Shown here: piece by piece, positions 27,571-36,303 of the stretch
Layout of the letters: every line of letters starts with the position of its first letter
Numbering within the stretch: the first letter of the stretch is position 1
NCBI GenBank assembly: GCA_902551695.1
Contig: CACDEI010000009.1
Coordinates: 1 to 40,922, forward strand
DNA from: an uncultured Pseudomonadota bacterium
GTDB lineage: Bacteria; Pseudomonadota; Gammaproteobacteria; Ga0077536
Length of the DNA stretch: 40,922 bases
Direction: 5' to 3'
Made by a program: the position numbers and the translations under genes
The notes under the pieces: model-generated
Databases searched by the model: none
What the model was told of the DNA's origin: nothing
The model's input: only the letters and a program-made list of their open reading frames with translations

Positions 27571-28305
27571 TTATCCGTAGTCGACAGCACCCTCTAAGAA
27601 GGTTTGAGCGATTTTTGTTTTAGGTTTTCGAAAAAAGTCACTGGCCCTTTGGTGTTCAATCACGCGACCAGCATGAATGAAGATTACCTCTGCAGCCAGG
27701 CGCTGCGCCTGTTCAACACTGTGAGTGACCCAAATAATTTTTCGACCTAGATCGCTCTCCTTCTTAATAACATCTTCTACAACTTGAACTGAAACCGGAT
27801 CGAGACTAGAAGTCGGTTCATCAAGGTAAATTACCCTAGGATCAAGTGCAAGCGCCCTGGCGAGAGAAACCCGCTGTTGCTCTCCAATTGAAACACTTCT
27901 CGCCGGCCGGTCAACGAGATCTGAAATTTGGCATTGACTAATTAGCTCTTCAAAACGCAAATTTAAAGCTGAGCGATCCTGTGCCGGAATAAAACCATAT
28001 CTAACATTTTCACCGACACTACGTCGCAGCATTACAGGTTTTTGAAGCACTAATGTCTGAGAATTTTTAATTTGCTCACTTTGAAGGGAGAATCCTCCGT
28101 AAGTCAACTCCCCAAAGTCTGGCTGAATCAGACCAGTCAGTACCCTCAACAAAGCTGACTTTCCAGCACCATTAAAACCTAACACAACCGTAATTCCTTC
28201 TCGATTGCTAATTTCTACCGATAGTTTATCCAGGATTTTAACTCTATTACGAGTTAGCTTAATCCCTTTGGCTCTAATTGGTAAAACCATATCAACTCTC
28301 TTCAT
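27571..28305 (-). CDS. tupC: tungstate ABC transporter, ATP-binding protein
   Basis: The ATPase of the Tup system. Walker A is GFNGAGKSA, with the usual Thr after Ser-Lys replaced by Ala, the signature is SVSIGEQQRVSLARAL and Walker B is VIYLDEPTSSLD, followed by WVTHS. There is no C-terminal regulatory domain, as is common in TupC. I chose ATG 28305 with GAGG upstream. A TTG at 28335 overlapping the tupB stop (TTGA) would add ten residues and is also possible. It is coupled to tupB upstream and tupA downstream. Confidence 0.88.
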   Translation of the reverse strand: MKRVDMVLPIRAKGIKLTRNRVKILDKLSVEISNREGITVVLGFNGAGKSALLRVLTGLIQPDFGELTYGGFSLQSEQIKNSQTLVLQKPVMLRRSVGENVRYGFIPAQDRSALNLRFEELISQCQISDLVDRPARSVSIGEQQRVSLARALALDPRVIYLDEPTSSLDPVSVQVVEDVIKKESDLGRKIIWVTHSVEQAQRLAAEVIFIHAGRVIEHQRASDFFRKPKTKIAQTFLEGAVDYG

Positions 28306-28331
28306 TTTTTCCTCGAAATACTCGTTTTCAA

Positions 28332-29048
28332 TCAAGTGTCTCCGTCTAACGCCTCTGACAAACGTCTTAGATAAAACAACGCTCCATTAATAATTATTGA
28401 AACTGACACCAATATTATACCAAGCGCAAGCGCTAAATTAAGATCGCCTCTCGAGGTTTCCAGAGCAATCGAAGTAGTCATTACTCTTGTCACATGATTA
28501 ATGTTTCCTCCGACAATCATTACTGCTCCAACCTCTCCCACTGCCCTACCCAAGCCAGCAACGACGGCGGTAAAAAGTCTGAACCTACCCTCCCAAATTA
28601 AAGTTATTGCTATGCTTTGATTCTTTCTCCCCAAGACTCTGAGCTGATCCTTGTATTCTTCAAAATACCCACTGAGAATCTCTTGTGATAAGGAGGCAAC
28701 TACGGGTAGAATTATGACGAACTGGGCAAGAATCATCGCAGACGGACTGTACAGTATATTCAAACAGTTTAACGGGCCATTTTTTGATAAGAGCATGTAA
28801 AGGAGTAGACCGACAACGACCGGAGGTAATCCCATGAGGCCATTAATCAATATTATTAGGGGCGTGCGCCCGTAGAAACGCAAAATCGAAAGAGCAACTC
28901 CGAGCAAGATACCGATGATTGATGCACAAAGGGTGGCTATAAGACTGACCTTCATTGATAGAGCAACTATTTCGATAAGTTGAGAGTCACCCATTAGAAT
29001 TAGGTTAAAAGCTATGATAAAAGATTCTTTAAAACTGTCCATAATCAA
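28332..29048 (-). CDS. tupB: tungstate ABC transporter, permease
   Basis: TupB, 238 residues with about five membrane helices. The binding-protein-dependent transport signature is seen as AGLGRAVGEVGAVMIVGGNI (EAA loop region, about 168-187), preceded by MGLPPVVVGLLLYMLL. First gene of the tup operon and divergent from the squalene synthase gene, with 77 bases between them. The order B-C-A is usual for this transporter. Confidence 0.9.
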   Translation of the reverse strand: MIMDSFKESFIIAFNLILMGDSQLIEIVALSMKVSLIATLCASIIGILLGVALSILRFYGRTPLIILINGLMGLPPVVVGLLLYMLLSKNGPLNCLNILYSPSAMILAQFVIILPVVASLSQEILSGYFEEYKDQLRVLGRKNQSIAITLIWEGRFRLFTAVVAGLGRAVGEVGAVMIVGGNINHVTRVMTTSIALETSRGDLNLALALGIILVSVSIIINGALFYLRRLSEALDGDT

Positions 29049-29125
29049 TTCACCAGACGCACTCGTTATTTGAGATTAATCGTCGCATTAACATCCCTCA
29101 AAATTATAGCATTGAACGAACTAAG

Positions 29126-30187
29126 ATGAGCCGCCTTTCAGTAAGCCAAAGCGATATTGATTTCCAAAATAAGATCCTCGCTGAGGTTTCAAGGACTTTT
29201 GCACTTACTATCCCTAAATTGCCTGACAATTTGGTAGTAGCTGTTTCTAACGCTTACTTGCTCTGTAGAATCGCCGACACCATCGAAGATGATCCCGATC
29301 TATCCTTCTCTGAGAAAAAACGCTATTCGGATTGGTTCGCTCAAATCTTAAGAGAAAGATCCTCCGCAACTGAGTTTTCTACAGAGTTATTGGCCAAACT
29401 TGGAGCCCAGACCAGTCAAGCAGAACGATCATTAATCAAGGAAACTTCTAAGGTTTTAAGAGTTACCCATTCTTTATCGATCTCACAAAGGGAGGCGATG
29501 CTAGAATGCGTTGATACGATGATCGAGGGTATGGTCCTTTACCAAAATAAGGAAACTTTAAATGGCCTTGAGAATCAATCCGCCATGGATTTATATTGTT
29601 ATTATGTTGCCGGCATTGTTGGAGTTATGTTAACAAAAATATTTTTAGATTACGGAACAGACTGGGGCTCTACGCAAAAAGTAACAATGGAGAAATTGTC
29701 AGTATCTTTTGGACAAGGACTTCAAATGACCAATATATTGAAAGACATATGGACTGACAGGAAACGGGGCGCTTGTTGGATACCTCGGGACTTATTTGAA
29801 AAGGAAAACATCGCTCTAGCTAAAATCAAGAACGGAAGAGCCCTTGGCTTTCAAAGGTGCTTAGAGACTTTGATTGGGACTGCTCTTGCTCACTTGGGGA
29901 ACGCTTTAGATTACACCCTCTGTATTCCAAAAAGGGAATCGGGGATACGCCTTTTTTGTTTATGGGCTCTTTTTATGGCCGTACTGACATTGAAAAAAAT
30001 TCATAAAGACCCACAATACCTGGATGGTGAAACCGTGAAAATATCCCGTTCAACCGTGAAATTTGTCATGACCACAACTACACTACTCTCAAAAACCAAT
30101 TTTGGTCTTCGCGTGCTTTTCTATTTATTATCCTTACAAATGCCTAGGCCCAAAAAGCTTGTAACGGCAATATCTTCAAAAAAGTGA
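29126..30187 (+). CDS. squalene synthase family protein (hopanoid-associated)
   Basis: A 353-residue squalene/phytoene synthase-type enzyme. It shows SRTFALTIPKLP, the first aspartate motif in LCRIADTIEDDPD (about 47-59) and the second in MTNILKDIWTDRKRGACWIP (about 200-219). The FDFT1-like length and the hydrophobic C-terminal region suggest a one-enzyme squalene synthase rather than the HpnC/HpnD pair. It would condense two farnesyl diphosphates into squalene for hopanoids. It opens a plus-strand run with hpnG, hpnN and hpnA, which supports the hopanoid role. Squalene-hopene cyclase is not in the window. Phytoene synthase is the less likely alternative. Confidence 0.85.
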   Translation: MSRLSVSQSDIDFQNKILAEVSRTFALTIPKLPDNLVVAVSNAYLLCRIADTIEDDPDLSFSEKKRYSDWFAQILRERSSATEFSTELLAKLGAQTSQAERSLIKETSKVLRVTHSLSISQREAMLECVDTMIEGMVLYQNKETLNGLENQSAMDLYCYYVAGIVGVMLTKIFLDYGTDWGSTQKVTMEKLSVSFGQGLQMTNILKDIWTDRKRGACWIPRDLFEKENIALAKIKNGRALGFQRCLETLIGTALAHLGNALDYTLCIPKRESGIRLFCLWALFMAVLTLKKIHKDPQYLDGETVKISRSTVKFVMTTTTLLSKTNFGLRVLFYLLSLQMPRPKKLVTAISSKK

Positions 30188-30228
30188 ATTGAAAGATAAC
30201 GAGCTTTAACAAATCGGAAGATAAACAA

Positions 30229-30903
30229 TTGCTAATCGGCTTTTTGACACCACTGGAGGCAGAATATAAAACTTTTGAAAGACACAAAGGTAATTTGCGC
30301 ACGGGAGATGAATATACTGTTCAAAAATGCGGGGTAGGCGAAGAGGCAAAATACGCGGCCGAAAACCTGATAAAAGAAGGCGCAGACCTACTGGTAGGAT
30401 GGGGCGTGGGAGGCAGCATGACCCGGCAGTTAAACACCGGGGATCTATTAATATCTTCCTCATTTAAAGACCAGAGGGGGGGCTTTTTTGAATTCCAAAC
30501 GGACTTCGCTGAATTGCTCAATACAGCCTTATCAAAACTTCAGCCCAAAAGGGTCGCGATTTTAACGGTTGAAAAAATGGTCTTAAATCAGAGAGACAAA
30601 GCGAAGCTTATTGAAAAACACCTAACACCAGCTGTCGACATGGAGTCTGTAATAATTGCCCAAACTGCGAAGAAAGCATTCATACCCTATATTTGCGTGC
30701 GAACAATATGCGATGAATTCGAAGCGAAATTGCCAGATTTTTTGGATCAAAGTTTGAAGAACAATGGTGAACCAAACATACCCGCAGTGTTTAGAAACGT
30801 AATACTCAACCCTTCTCAAGCCCTGCCACTTTTTAAATTAGGTTGGGACTTTCGTAGGGCACTTCGAACCTTAAAGCAAGCTGCTAGCTTGCTCATTGTC
30901 TAA
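30229..30903 (+). CDS. hpnG: hopanoid-associated phosphorylase HpnG
   Basis: A 224-residue nucleoside-phosphorylase-fold protein. In hopanoid synthesis HpnG removes adenine from adenosylhopane to give a ribosylhopane phosphate. The start (M)LIGFLTPLEAE, the glycine-rich GVGEEAKYAAENLIKEGADLLVGWGVGGS and the VDMESVIIAQTA ribose-binding segment fit the family. The start codon is TTG (GGAAG eight bases before); no ATG exists upstream in frame before a stop. HpnH, which makes its substrate, is not in the window. Confidence 0.85.
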   Translation: MLIGFLTPLEAEYKTFERHKGNLRTGDEYTVQKCGVGEEAKYAAENLIKEGADLLVGWGVGGSMTRQLNTGDLLISSSFKDQRGGFFEFQTDFAELLNTALSKLQPKRVAILTVEKMVLNQRDKAKLIEKHLTPAVDMESVIIAQTAKKAFIPYICVRTICDEFEAKLPDFLDQSLKNNGEPNIPAVFRNVILNPSQALPLFKLGWDFRRALRTLKQAASLLIV

Positions 30904-30924
30904 TTTTAAAAAATAGAACCCAAG

Positions 30925-33486
30925 ATGCTAAAACAGATAACAGGAACAGTGGAGAGATACAAATTAACTGTAATCGCTTTCTGGGTTACTCTGGGGACGT
31001 TTAGCGCGTTGTATACGATAGATAACCTCAAAATAAATACTGATACACAGAACTTACTTTCCGAAAAACTAGATTGGCGCATTGAATCTGACAAGCTCAA
31101 ATCCGCCTTCCCCCAATTGTCAGACAATCTTGCAATCATTATAGAAAGCCAAGTCCCAGAATCAGCTCAGACACTATCTGAACGCCTTGTGTATGAAATT
31201 GCCAATGCTCCAGAGCATTTTTCCTTCGTATCGCATTTTCAAAGTAATGAGTTTTTTCGAAAGAACTATTTTTTGTATTTAGACGAAAACGACTTGAAAG
31301 ATCAGGTTGATAAATTAAGTGAATCTCAGGCTTTTTTAGGACTTTTAGCAGAAAGCCCAAACTATGAAACTTTTTTAGACGTACTGCTTAAATCTTTACC
31401 AGAAACGAGGTCTGACCAAAGCGTCTTTCTAAACCAATTCTATAGCTCTACCAGCAAGACTATACGCGCTAACCTTGAAGGCGAGACACTTCCTTTTTCT
31501 TGGCAAAATTTAGTAGAAAAAAAACCGGAAGAGATTACGCGAATTATAATTTTAACCAAGCCTATTCTTGATTTCGAAGAGATACTACCTGCAAAAAACG
31601 CAATCTCTCATCTAGATAAAATACTAGAAGGCATTGTCAAGAAAAATACGCAAACAGTTAACGTCTACGTAACTGGGAGTGCCGCACTGAGTCATGATGA
31701 ATTAATCAGTGTAACCAAAGGAGCAAGCACTGTGGCTTTTGCTGCCGCAGTCCTTGTAACAATTATTTTGTATTTAGGATTACGATCAGGATATTTAATT
31801 ATCGCTAGCCTATCAAGCCTCCTTATAGGATTAGCCTGCACTGCTGGGTTCGCCTCTATTGCTATTGGTACTTTAAACATGATTTCAATAGCATTTGCTG
31901 TTCTCTATGTTGGGTTAGCAATCGACTTCGCTATCCATTTATGCCTACGCTATCAAGAACATTGTGGTACTTTGGTAAAAAAATCAGCCGTCGAATTGAC
32001 AATGCTAGATCTCGGTCGGAGCATCACCCTTTGCGCCTTTACTACATCTGTAGGTTTTTTAGCCTTCATACCAACAGATTATAAAGGAGTAGCAGAACTT
32101 GGATTAATATCGGGTGTCGGTATGCTTATAAGTCTTGTCATAAGCCTAACATTGCTCCCAGCTATCTTGCTCTTACTGCCCAAACCCCGGACTAGCTCGC
32201 AAAAGAAGTGGAAAGTCCTCCAGCTCGTTGATTCGGGAAAGTTTGATAAAAAGATATTATTTCTCTTTGGCGTTTTAGTCATATTTGCCATGGGACAAGC
32301 ACGTAATATTAGTTTTGACAATGACCCAATCAATCTCAACGATCAAAGCGCTTCGTCTGTTAAGGCGTTGAAACGCTTATCCATGGATAACGAAAACCCT
32401 TTAGCCCACCTAACCGTCACCCGCGAATCCATCGAGGAAATAGAAAAAATTCAACGCTCATTATCAGACAACCCCAATGTCGAAAAGACCATCTCGATAT
32501 TATCCTTAGTACCCCAAGACCAAGAAACGAAATTAGTTTTAATAGAAGAACTTGATTTTATTTTGGGTGGAGGCCTAGAAGTTGGACCGATAGAAACTTC
32601 CTCTCCCAACCAAGTTTTAGAAAAGGTAAATTCTATAATAGATAAAATACAAATTAATGAAGCTGCATTTGACGAATCGACAATACAGCTAAAAAACACT
32701 CTCTTGCAACTCAAAACTGCGATCAACAATATGGAAAAGGGGGAATCTCATACCTTGATTAAAAACATCGAGAAAGATACGTTTATTCATTTTCCAAGAC
32801 TCACTACGCTGCTTTCCTCCGCTCTAGAAGCGGAGCCCTTTAATATGGAAGACCTACCCTCCGAAATAAAGAATTTCTGGAGTAGCAATGGGCTCTTTCG
32901 CTTAGATATTCACCCGTCAAAGTTGTCTAACCACAAAACTGATACACGAAGATTTGTAGAATCTGTAAAATCAGAAGTGAAGTCGGGAATTACGGGAGTC
33001 CCAATCATAAACCTTGAAGCAAGCAACTCAGTTCTCTCCGCTTTTCTCCAAGCTTTACTAACTGCTATAGTCATAATTTTTCTTGTGGTCTTTGCTGTTA
33101 GTAGAAAAATATCAGCGTCGCTTCTAATTGTTTCTCCTGTCTGCTTTTCTTGTTTATTTGCTGCCTGCTTATTGACCCTCTTCGATATACCAGTGAATTT
33201 CGCAAATATAATCGCACTGCCCTTACTTTTAGGTTTAGGAATAGACAGTTCCATACATATATACCACCGCTTTTCATATACTCGCACACATTTCGAATTT
33301 CTAAAGTCCAGTACCGCTCGAGCCGTTGTTTTTAGTTCACTCACAACTGCAGCAAGCTTTGGCAGTCTAGCTGTCTCACCACACGACGGAACTGCTAGCT
33401 TGGGATTACTTCTCTCAATAGGTCTAATTTGTATTTTGGTAAGCGCTTTAGTCCTTTCTCCAGCTTTAATGAGAAGATGCACATGA
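30925..33486 (+). CDS. hpnN: hopanoid transporter HpnN (RND/MMPL family)
   Basis: An 853-residue RND-type permease. The duplicated layout is one membrane helix, a large periplasmic loop, then five helices. Helix 4 of the repeats reads GLAIDFAIHLCLRYQE (about 330-345) and GLGIDSSIHIYHRF (about 772-785). HpnN moves hopanoids from the inner to the outer membrane. The periplasmic loops are rich in helices and coiled-coil-like stretches. Position between hpnG and the phosphatidyltransferase gene supports the name. The long antisense ORFs on the minus strand look like shadows. Confidence 0.88.
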   Translation: MLKQITGTVERYKLTVIAFWVTLGTFSALYTIDNLKINTDTQNLLSEKLDWRIESDKLKSAFPQLSDNLAIIIESQVPESAQTLSERLVYEIANAPEHFSFVSHFQSNEFFRKNYFLYLDENDLKDQVDKLSESQAFLGLLAESPNYETFLDVLLKSLPETRSDQSVFLNQFYSSTSKTIRANLEGETLPFSWQNLVEKKPEEITRIIILTKPILDFEEILPAKNAISHLDKILEGIVKKNTQTVNVYVTGSAALSHDELISVTKGASTVAFAAAVLVTIILYLGLRSGYLIIASLSSLLIGLACTAGFASIAIGTLNMISIAFAVLYVGLAIDFAIHLCLRYQEHCGTLVKKSAVELTMLDLGRSITLCAFTTSVGFLAFIPTDYKGVAELGLISGVGMLISLVISLTLLPAILLLLPKPRTSSQKKWKVLQLVDSGKFDKKILFLFGVLVIFAMGQARNISFDNDPINLNDQSASSVKALKRLSMDNENPLAHLTVTRESIEEIEKIQRSLSDNPNVEKTISILSLVPQDQETKLVLIEELDFILGGGLEVGPIETSSPNQVLEKVNSIIDKIQINEAAFDESTIQLKNTLLQLKTAINNMEKGESHTLIKNIEKDTFIHFPRLTTLLSSALEAEPFNMEDLPSEIKNFWSSNGLFRLDIHPSKLSNHKTDTRRFVESVKSEVKSGITGVPIINLEASNSVLSAFLQALLTAIVIIFLVVFAVSRKISASLLIVSPVCFSCLFAACLLTLFDIPVNFANIIALPLLLGLGIDSSIHIYHRFSYTRTHFEFLKSSTARAVVFSSLTTAASFGSLAVSPHDGTASLGLLLSIGLICILVSALVLSPALMRRCT

Positions 33487-34103
33487 TAAATCCGCCTAAA
33501 AACCAAACACCATGGGACGCAAGAATTGCACGCTGGATGCTCTACCCGGTATCTAAAAACCGATTCCTGCACCCAAACCTTTTTACAACATTTAGATTAT
33601 TAACTGGTAGTTACGGCGCGGCTCTCTTTATGTTAGGGGCTCACATGTCAGCTTCGCTTCTTTTCGTGCTCTCGAATTTCTTAGATCACTTTGACGGAGA
33701 GCTAGCCCGCATGACAAATCGTAGTAGCAGATTTGGTCATTTCTTCGACCTTTTTTCAGATTTTGTTGTGACCACCGGCACTTTTTTCTGTATCGGATTA
33801 GGCTTCTATCTCCAAACAGAGCAAAACACATACATCTTTATGGGGGCCATAACCGGCATATCGATAATGGCTATTTTTCACATGCGACACTTGATAGAAG
33901 AAAGTGAAGGGAAGGCTGGAACAGCCCAACCAAACGCCTTCGGCTTCGAAGCCGAAGATATACTATATCTTTTACCGCTAGTTGTGGCTTTCGAATGTCT
34001 GGAAAAATTCATGATACTGGCATCCGTTGGCGCACCAATAGCAACATTTGTTGTATTAAAACAATTGGTAAACGTCAGAAAAAAGAAAGGAACGGCGTCA
34101 TGA
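33483..34103 (+). CDS. CDP-alcohol phosphatidyltransferase family protein
   Basis: A 206-residue membrane enzyme of the CDP-alcohol phosphatidyltransferase family. The signature D-x2-DG-x2-AR-x8-G-x3-D-x3-D is complete (Asp68, Asp71, Gly72, Ala75, Arg76, Gly85, Asp89, Asp93). About five hydrophobic helices follow. It joins a CDP- or CMP-linked group to an alcohol. I start at ATG 33483, which overlaps the hpnN stop as ATGA with GAGAAG six bases before; the ORF-track TTG at 33429 would overlap hpnN by 58 bases. Its stop overlaps hpnA as ATGA. It is thus embedded in the hopanoid operon. Substrates are unknown; see findings. Confidence 0.88.
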   Translation: MINPPKNQTPWDARIARWMLYPVSKNRFLHPNLFTTFRLLTGSYGAALFMLGAHMSASLLFVLSNFLDHFDGELARMTNRSSRFGHFFDLFSDFVVTTGTFFCIGLGFYLQTEQNTYIFMGAITGISIMAIFHMRHLIEESEGKAGTAQPNAFGFEAEDILYLLPLVVAFECLEKFMILASVGAPIATFVVLKQLVNVRKKKGTAS

Positions 34104-35089
34104 CCTTTTTAGTCACTGGGGCAACAGGTTTCGTTGGGAGCTCTTTGATCCGAGCATTATTGCATAAAGGAAAAGACGTGCGAGTCCTTATTAGGAAAGA
34201 CTCAGATAGGACAAACTTAAAGGGTATGAATGTCGAAATCCTAGTTGGCGATCTTACCGAAATTTCCTCACTTCGAGAGGCTTGCAAAGCAACCGAAGGA
34301 TTATTCCATGTGGCTGCCGATTACAGAATATGGGTCAAAAAACCTAGCGTCCTTTACCAGAATAATGTGCAGGGAACTCTAAATTTGATGCGATGCGCCC
34401 TAGAGGCAGGAATAAGCAGAATAGTGTACACCAGCAGCGTTGCGACTCTAGGAAATTCAAACTCAGGACTAGCAGCGAACGAGACCACTCCAGTTCGTTA
34501 TAAAGATATGATAGGACATTACAAACGTTCAAAATTTTTGGCAGAACGTGTAGTAGAAAACATGATCCGAAGCCAGAGCCTACCAGCGGTAATTGTTAAC
34601 CCTTCAACACCGATCGGCCCGAGAGACCTAAAACCAACTCCCACAGGAAGAATTTTACGGGACGCTGCAGCGGGAAGAATTCCAGCCTATGTAAACACAG
34701 GCCTAAATCTAGTGCATGTAGATGATGTTGCAAGAGGACACATTCTCGCATTTGAGAAAGGCAAAATAGGTCGTAAATACATATTGGGAGGAGATGACTT
34801 TTCATTATTAGAAATTCTTTCAATTGTTGCTAATTGGGCGAATAAAAAGCCTCCAAGCATAGCGTTACCGAGAAAGTTAATATTCCCTGTTGCCTGGTTT
34901 TGCCAATGTTGGGCCTCTCTGACTAATGGGCCCGAACCTCAAATTACAATCGACGGCTTACGCATGGCTGGAAAAAATATGTTTTTTGATTCAGGCAGAG
35001 CTGCGACTGAACTCGGTTACAAGTGGCGACGAGCAGAAAGCGGAATAGTGGATGCTCTTGAGTTTTTCAAGCAAAACAAACTACTTTAG
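34100..35089 (+). CDS. hpnA: hopanoid-associated sugar epimerase HpnA
   Basis: A 329-residue NAD-dependent epimerase/dehydratase (extended SDR). The Rossmann start is MTFLVTGATGFVGSSLIRALL. The active site is YTSSVATLG with YKRSK as the YxxxK element. VNPSTPIGPRDLKPTPTG and YVNTGLNLVHVDDVARGH match the HpnA family found in hopanoid loci. The exact reaction is not established. I start at ATG 34100, not at the ORF-track 33995: the preceding 35 residues have no family match, and AAGGA precedes 34100. It overlaps the phosphatidyltransferase stop by four bases and ends the operon. Confidence 0.88.
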   Translation: MTFLVTGATGFVGSSLIRALLHKGKDVRVLIRKDSDRTNLKGMNVEILVGDLTEISSLREACKATEGLFHVAADYRIWVKKPSVLYQNNVQGTLNLMRCALEAGISRIVYTSSVATLGNSNSGLAANETTPVRYKDMIGHYKRSKFLAERVVENMIRSQSLPAVIVNPSTPIGPRDLKPTPTGRILRDAAAGRIPAYVNTGLNLVHVDDVARGHILAFEKGKIGRKYILGGDDFSLLEILSIVANWANKKPPSIALPRKLIFPVAWFCQCWASLTNGPEPQITIDGLRMAGKNMFFDSGRAATELGYKWRRAESGIVDALEFFKQNKLL

Positions 35090-35150
35090 AAACTTCAATC
35101 AAACTATCAGCAAAATTTTCCAATACGAAAAACATTCTCTTGGATCGTCT

Positions 35151-36134
35151 TTATTTAGGCCTTACGCTAAAAAGAGGAAGAATCGCGAGGCTTAAAGAAA
35201 TCCAAAGAATGTCTCTAGCTCGCCTCACTAAAGCAGCTGCAACCCCAAGGGACGCGATACCGGTGAGCATTCCAGCCCCAACAAAAAAAGCGCCCTCTTG
35301 AGTTCCTATCCCAGCCGGAATAAAAAATGTAAGAGTTCTAACGAGCTGGACAAAACATTCAAGCATCCAAGCTTCTTGCAAGGACAGCGGATACCCCAAA
35401 AAATAAAAAATAAGATATATTTCTACTACACCCATAAGCCAGTTAGCAGAAGCAAAAAAGACAGAATAGAACAACCGACTTTTTTCCACAGAATAAAACT
35501 TTTCAAATTGTTGATCGATCCTTTCGGAAACAATAAGTAATTGATCAAAATATTTTTTCTTAAATTTTCGAGCAAGCCTGTAAGTGAACACACTTAGTAA
35601 TTTCAACTTCTGGATCAAAAAAAACACAAAGGTGAAGGAAACTATTATAGAAAAACCCAATGCAGCATTTTGCTTGACTTCATAAGATAAGCTTGGGTGA
35701 TTGAACGAGAAGACCATTCCCAAGGCTACAAACAGCACCAAAGTAAACATACTGGTGGTTTTAGATACTATTAACGCTACGCTTGAGTCAGTCAAAGGCA
35801 CCTGCCAATTAGCTTTCAAGAGCCAGGCTTTAAGTGGCTCTCCGCCTAAGGATGCTGCAGGCGTTATATTGTTGTAAGCTTCGCCCACCATCCTTACGCC
35901 ATAACATCTAATAAACCAGGCGTAACTGAGTGGAACCTTATTTATGGTAAACTGCCAACTCAGAGAATCTGCCGCAAAATAAATACTATAGACAAACATT
36001 ACGACTAAAGCTCCATCTACGCCGATATTTTTTATCTGCTCAAAAAGTACTTGTAAATTTGTCTTTGCCAGAATCACACCAAAAAGGGCACCCCCCGATA
36101 CAAGGAATACAATTTTTAGTTGCTTACTAAACAT
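35151..36134 (-). CDS. hpnL: HpnL / UPF0104 (LPG synthase transmembrane-type) membrane protein
   Basis: A 327-residue membrane protein with about eight helices of the UPF0104/lysylphosphatidylglycerol synthase transmembrane family, which includes HpnL. Diagnostic segments are RCYGVRMVGEAYNNITPAASLGGEPLKAWLL and FIPAGIGTQEGAFFVGAGM. There is no aminoacyl-transferase domain. Such proteins are thought to move lipids or polyprenyl-linked compounds. It converges on hpnA and is divergent from the phosphonate operon, with the two sharing about 170 bases of regulatory DNA. HpnL versus a generic UPF0104 name is moderate confidence. Confidence 0.75.
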   Translation of the reverse strand: MFSKQLKIVFLVSGGALFGVILAKTNLQVLFEQIKNIGVDGALVVMFVYSIYFAADSLSWQFTINKVPLSYAWFIRCYGVRMVGEAYNNITPAASLGGEPLKAWLLKANWQVPLTDSSVALIVSKTTSMFTLVLFVALGMVFSFNHPSLSYEVKQNAALGFSIIVSFTFVFFLIQKLKLLSVFTYRLARKFKKKYFDQLLIVSERIDQQFEKFYSVEKSRLFYSVFFASANWLMGVVEIYLIFYFLGYPLSLQEAWMLECFVQLVRTLTFFIPAGIGTQEGAFFVGAGMLTGIASLGVAAALVRRARDILWISLSLAILPLFSVRPK

Positions 36135-36165
36135 TGTTGACCGAATACTTTCTTTTCGTCCAAAA

Positions 36166-36187
36166 TTGAGAGCCCTTATTCTCTCAA
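36166..36187. repeat. inverted repeat in the hpnL / phosphonate divergent promoter
   Basis: TTGAGAG and CTCTCAA form a seven-base perfect inverted repeat around an eight-base spacer. It lies between two divergent genes, 32 bases upstream of the hpnL-like start. It could be an operator or a 5' hairpin of hpnL. Confidence 0.35.
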
Positions 36188-36303
36188 CTAATGTCGATTA
36201 CTGCTATCTTTTTTGTGTATCATATTGGGTATGTCCAAAGAACCGGCACGGATACTGAGATGTTTCCCAACACTTTCATAAACTAAATCTAGAATTTTTA
36301 ATA

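Noticed and set aside
33429-33482. TTG start of the phosphatidyltransferase inside hpnN
   Set aside because: ATG 33483 gives an ATGA overlap with a ribosome-binding site; the longer form adds residues read from the hpnN coding frame.
32910-33572. 220-residue minus-strand ORF
   Set aside because: Antisense to hpnN, no recognisable domain; a shadow of the well-supported gene.
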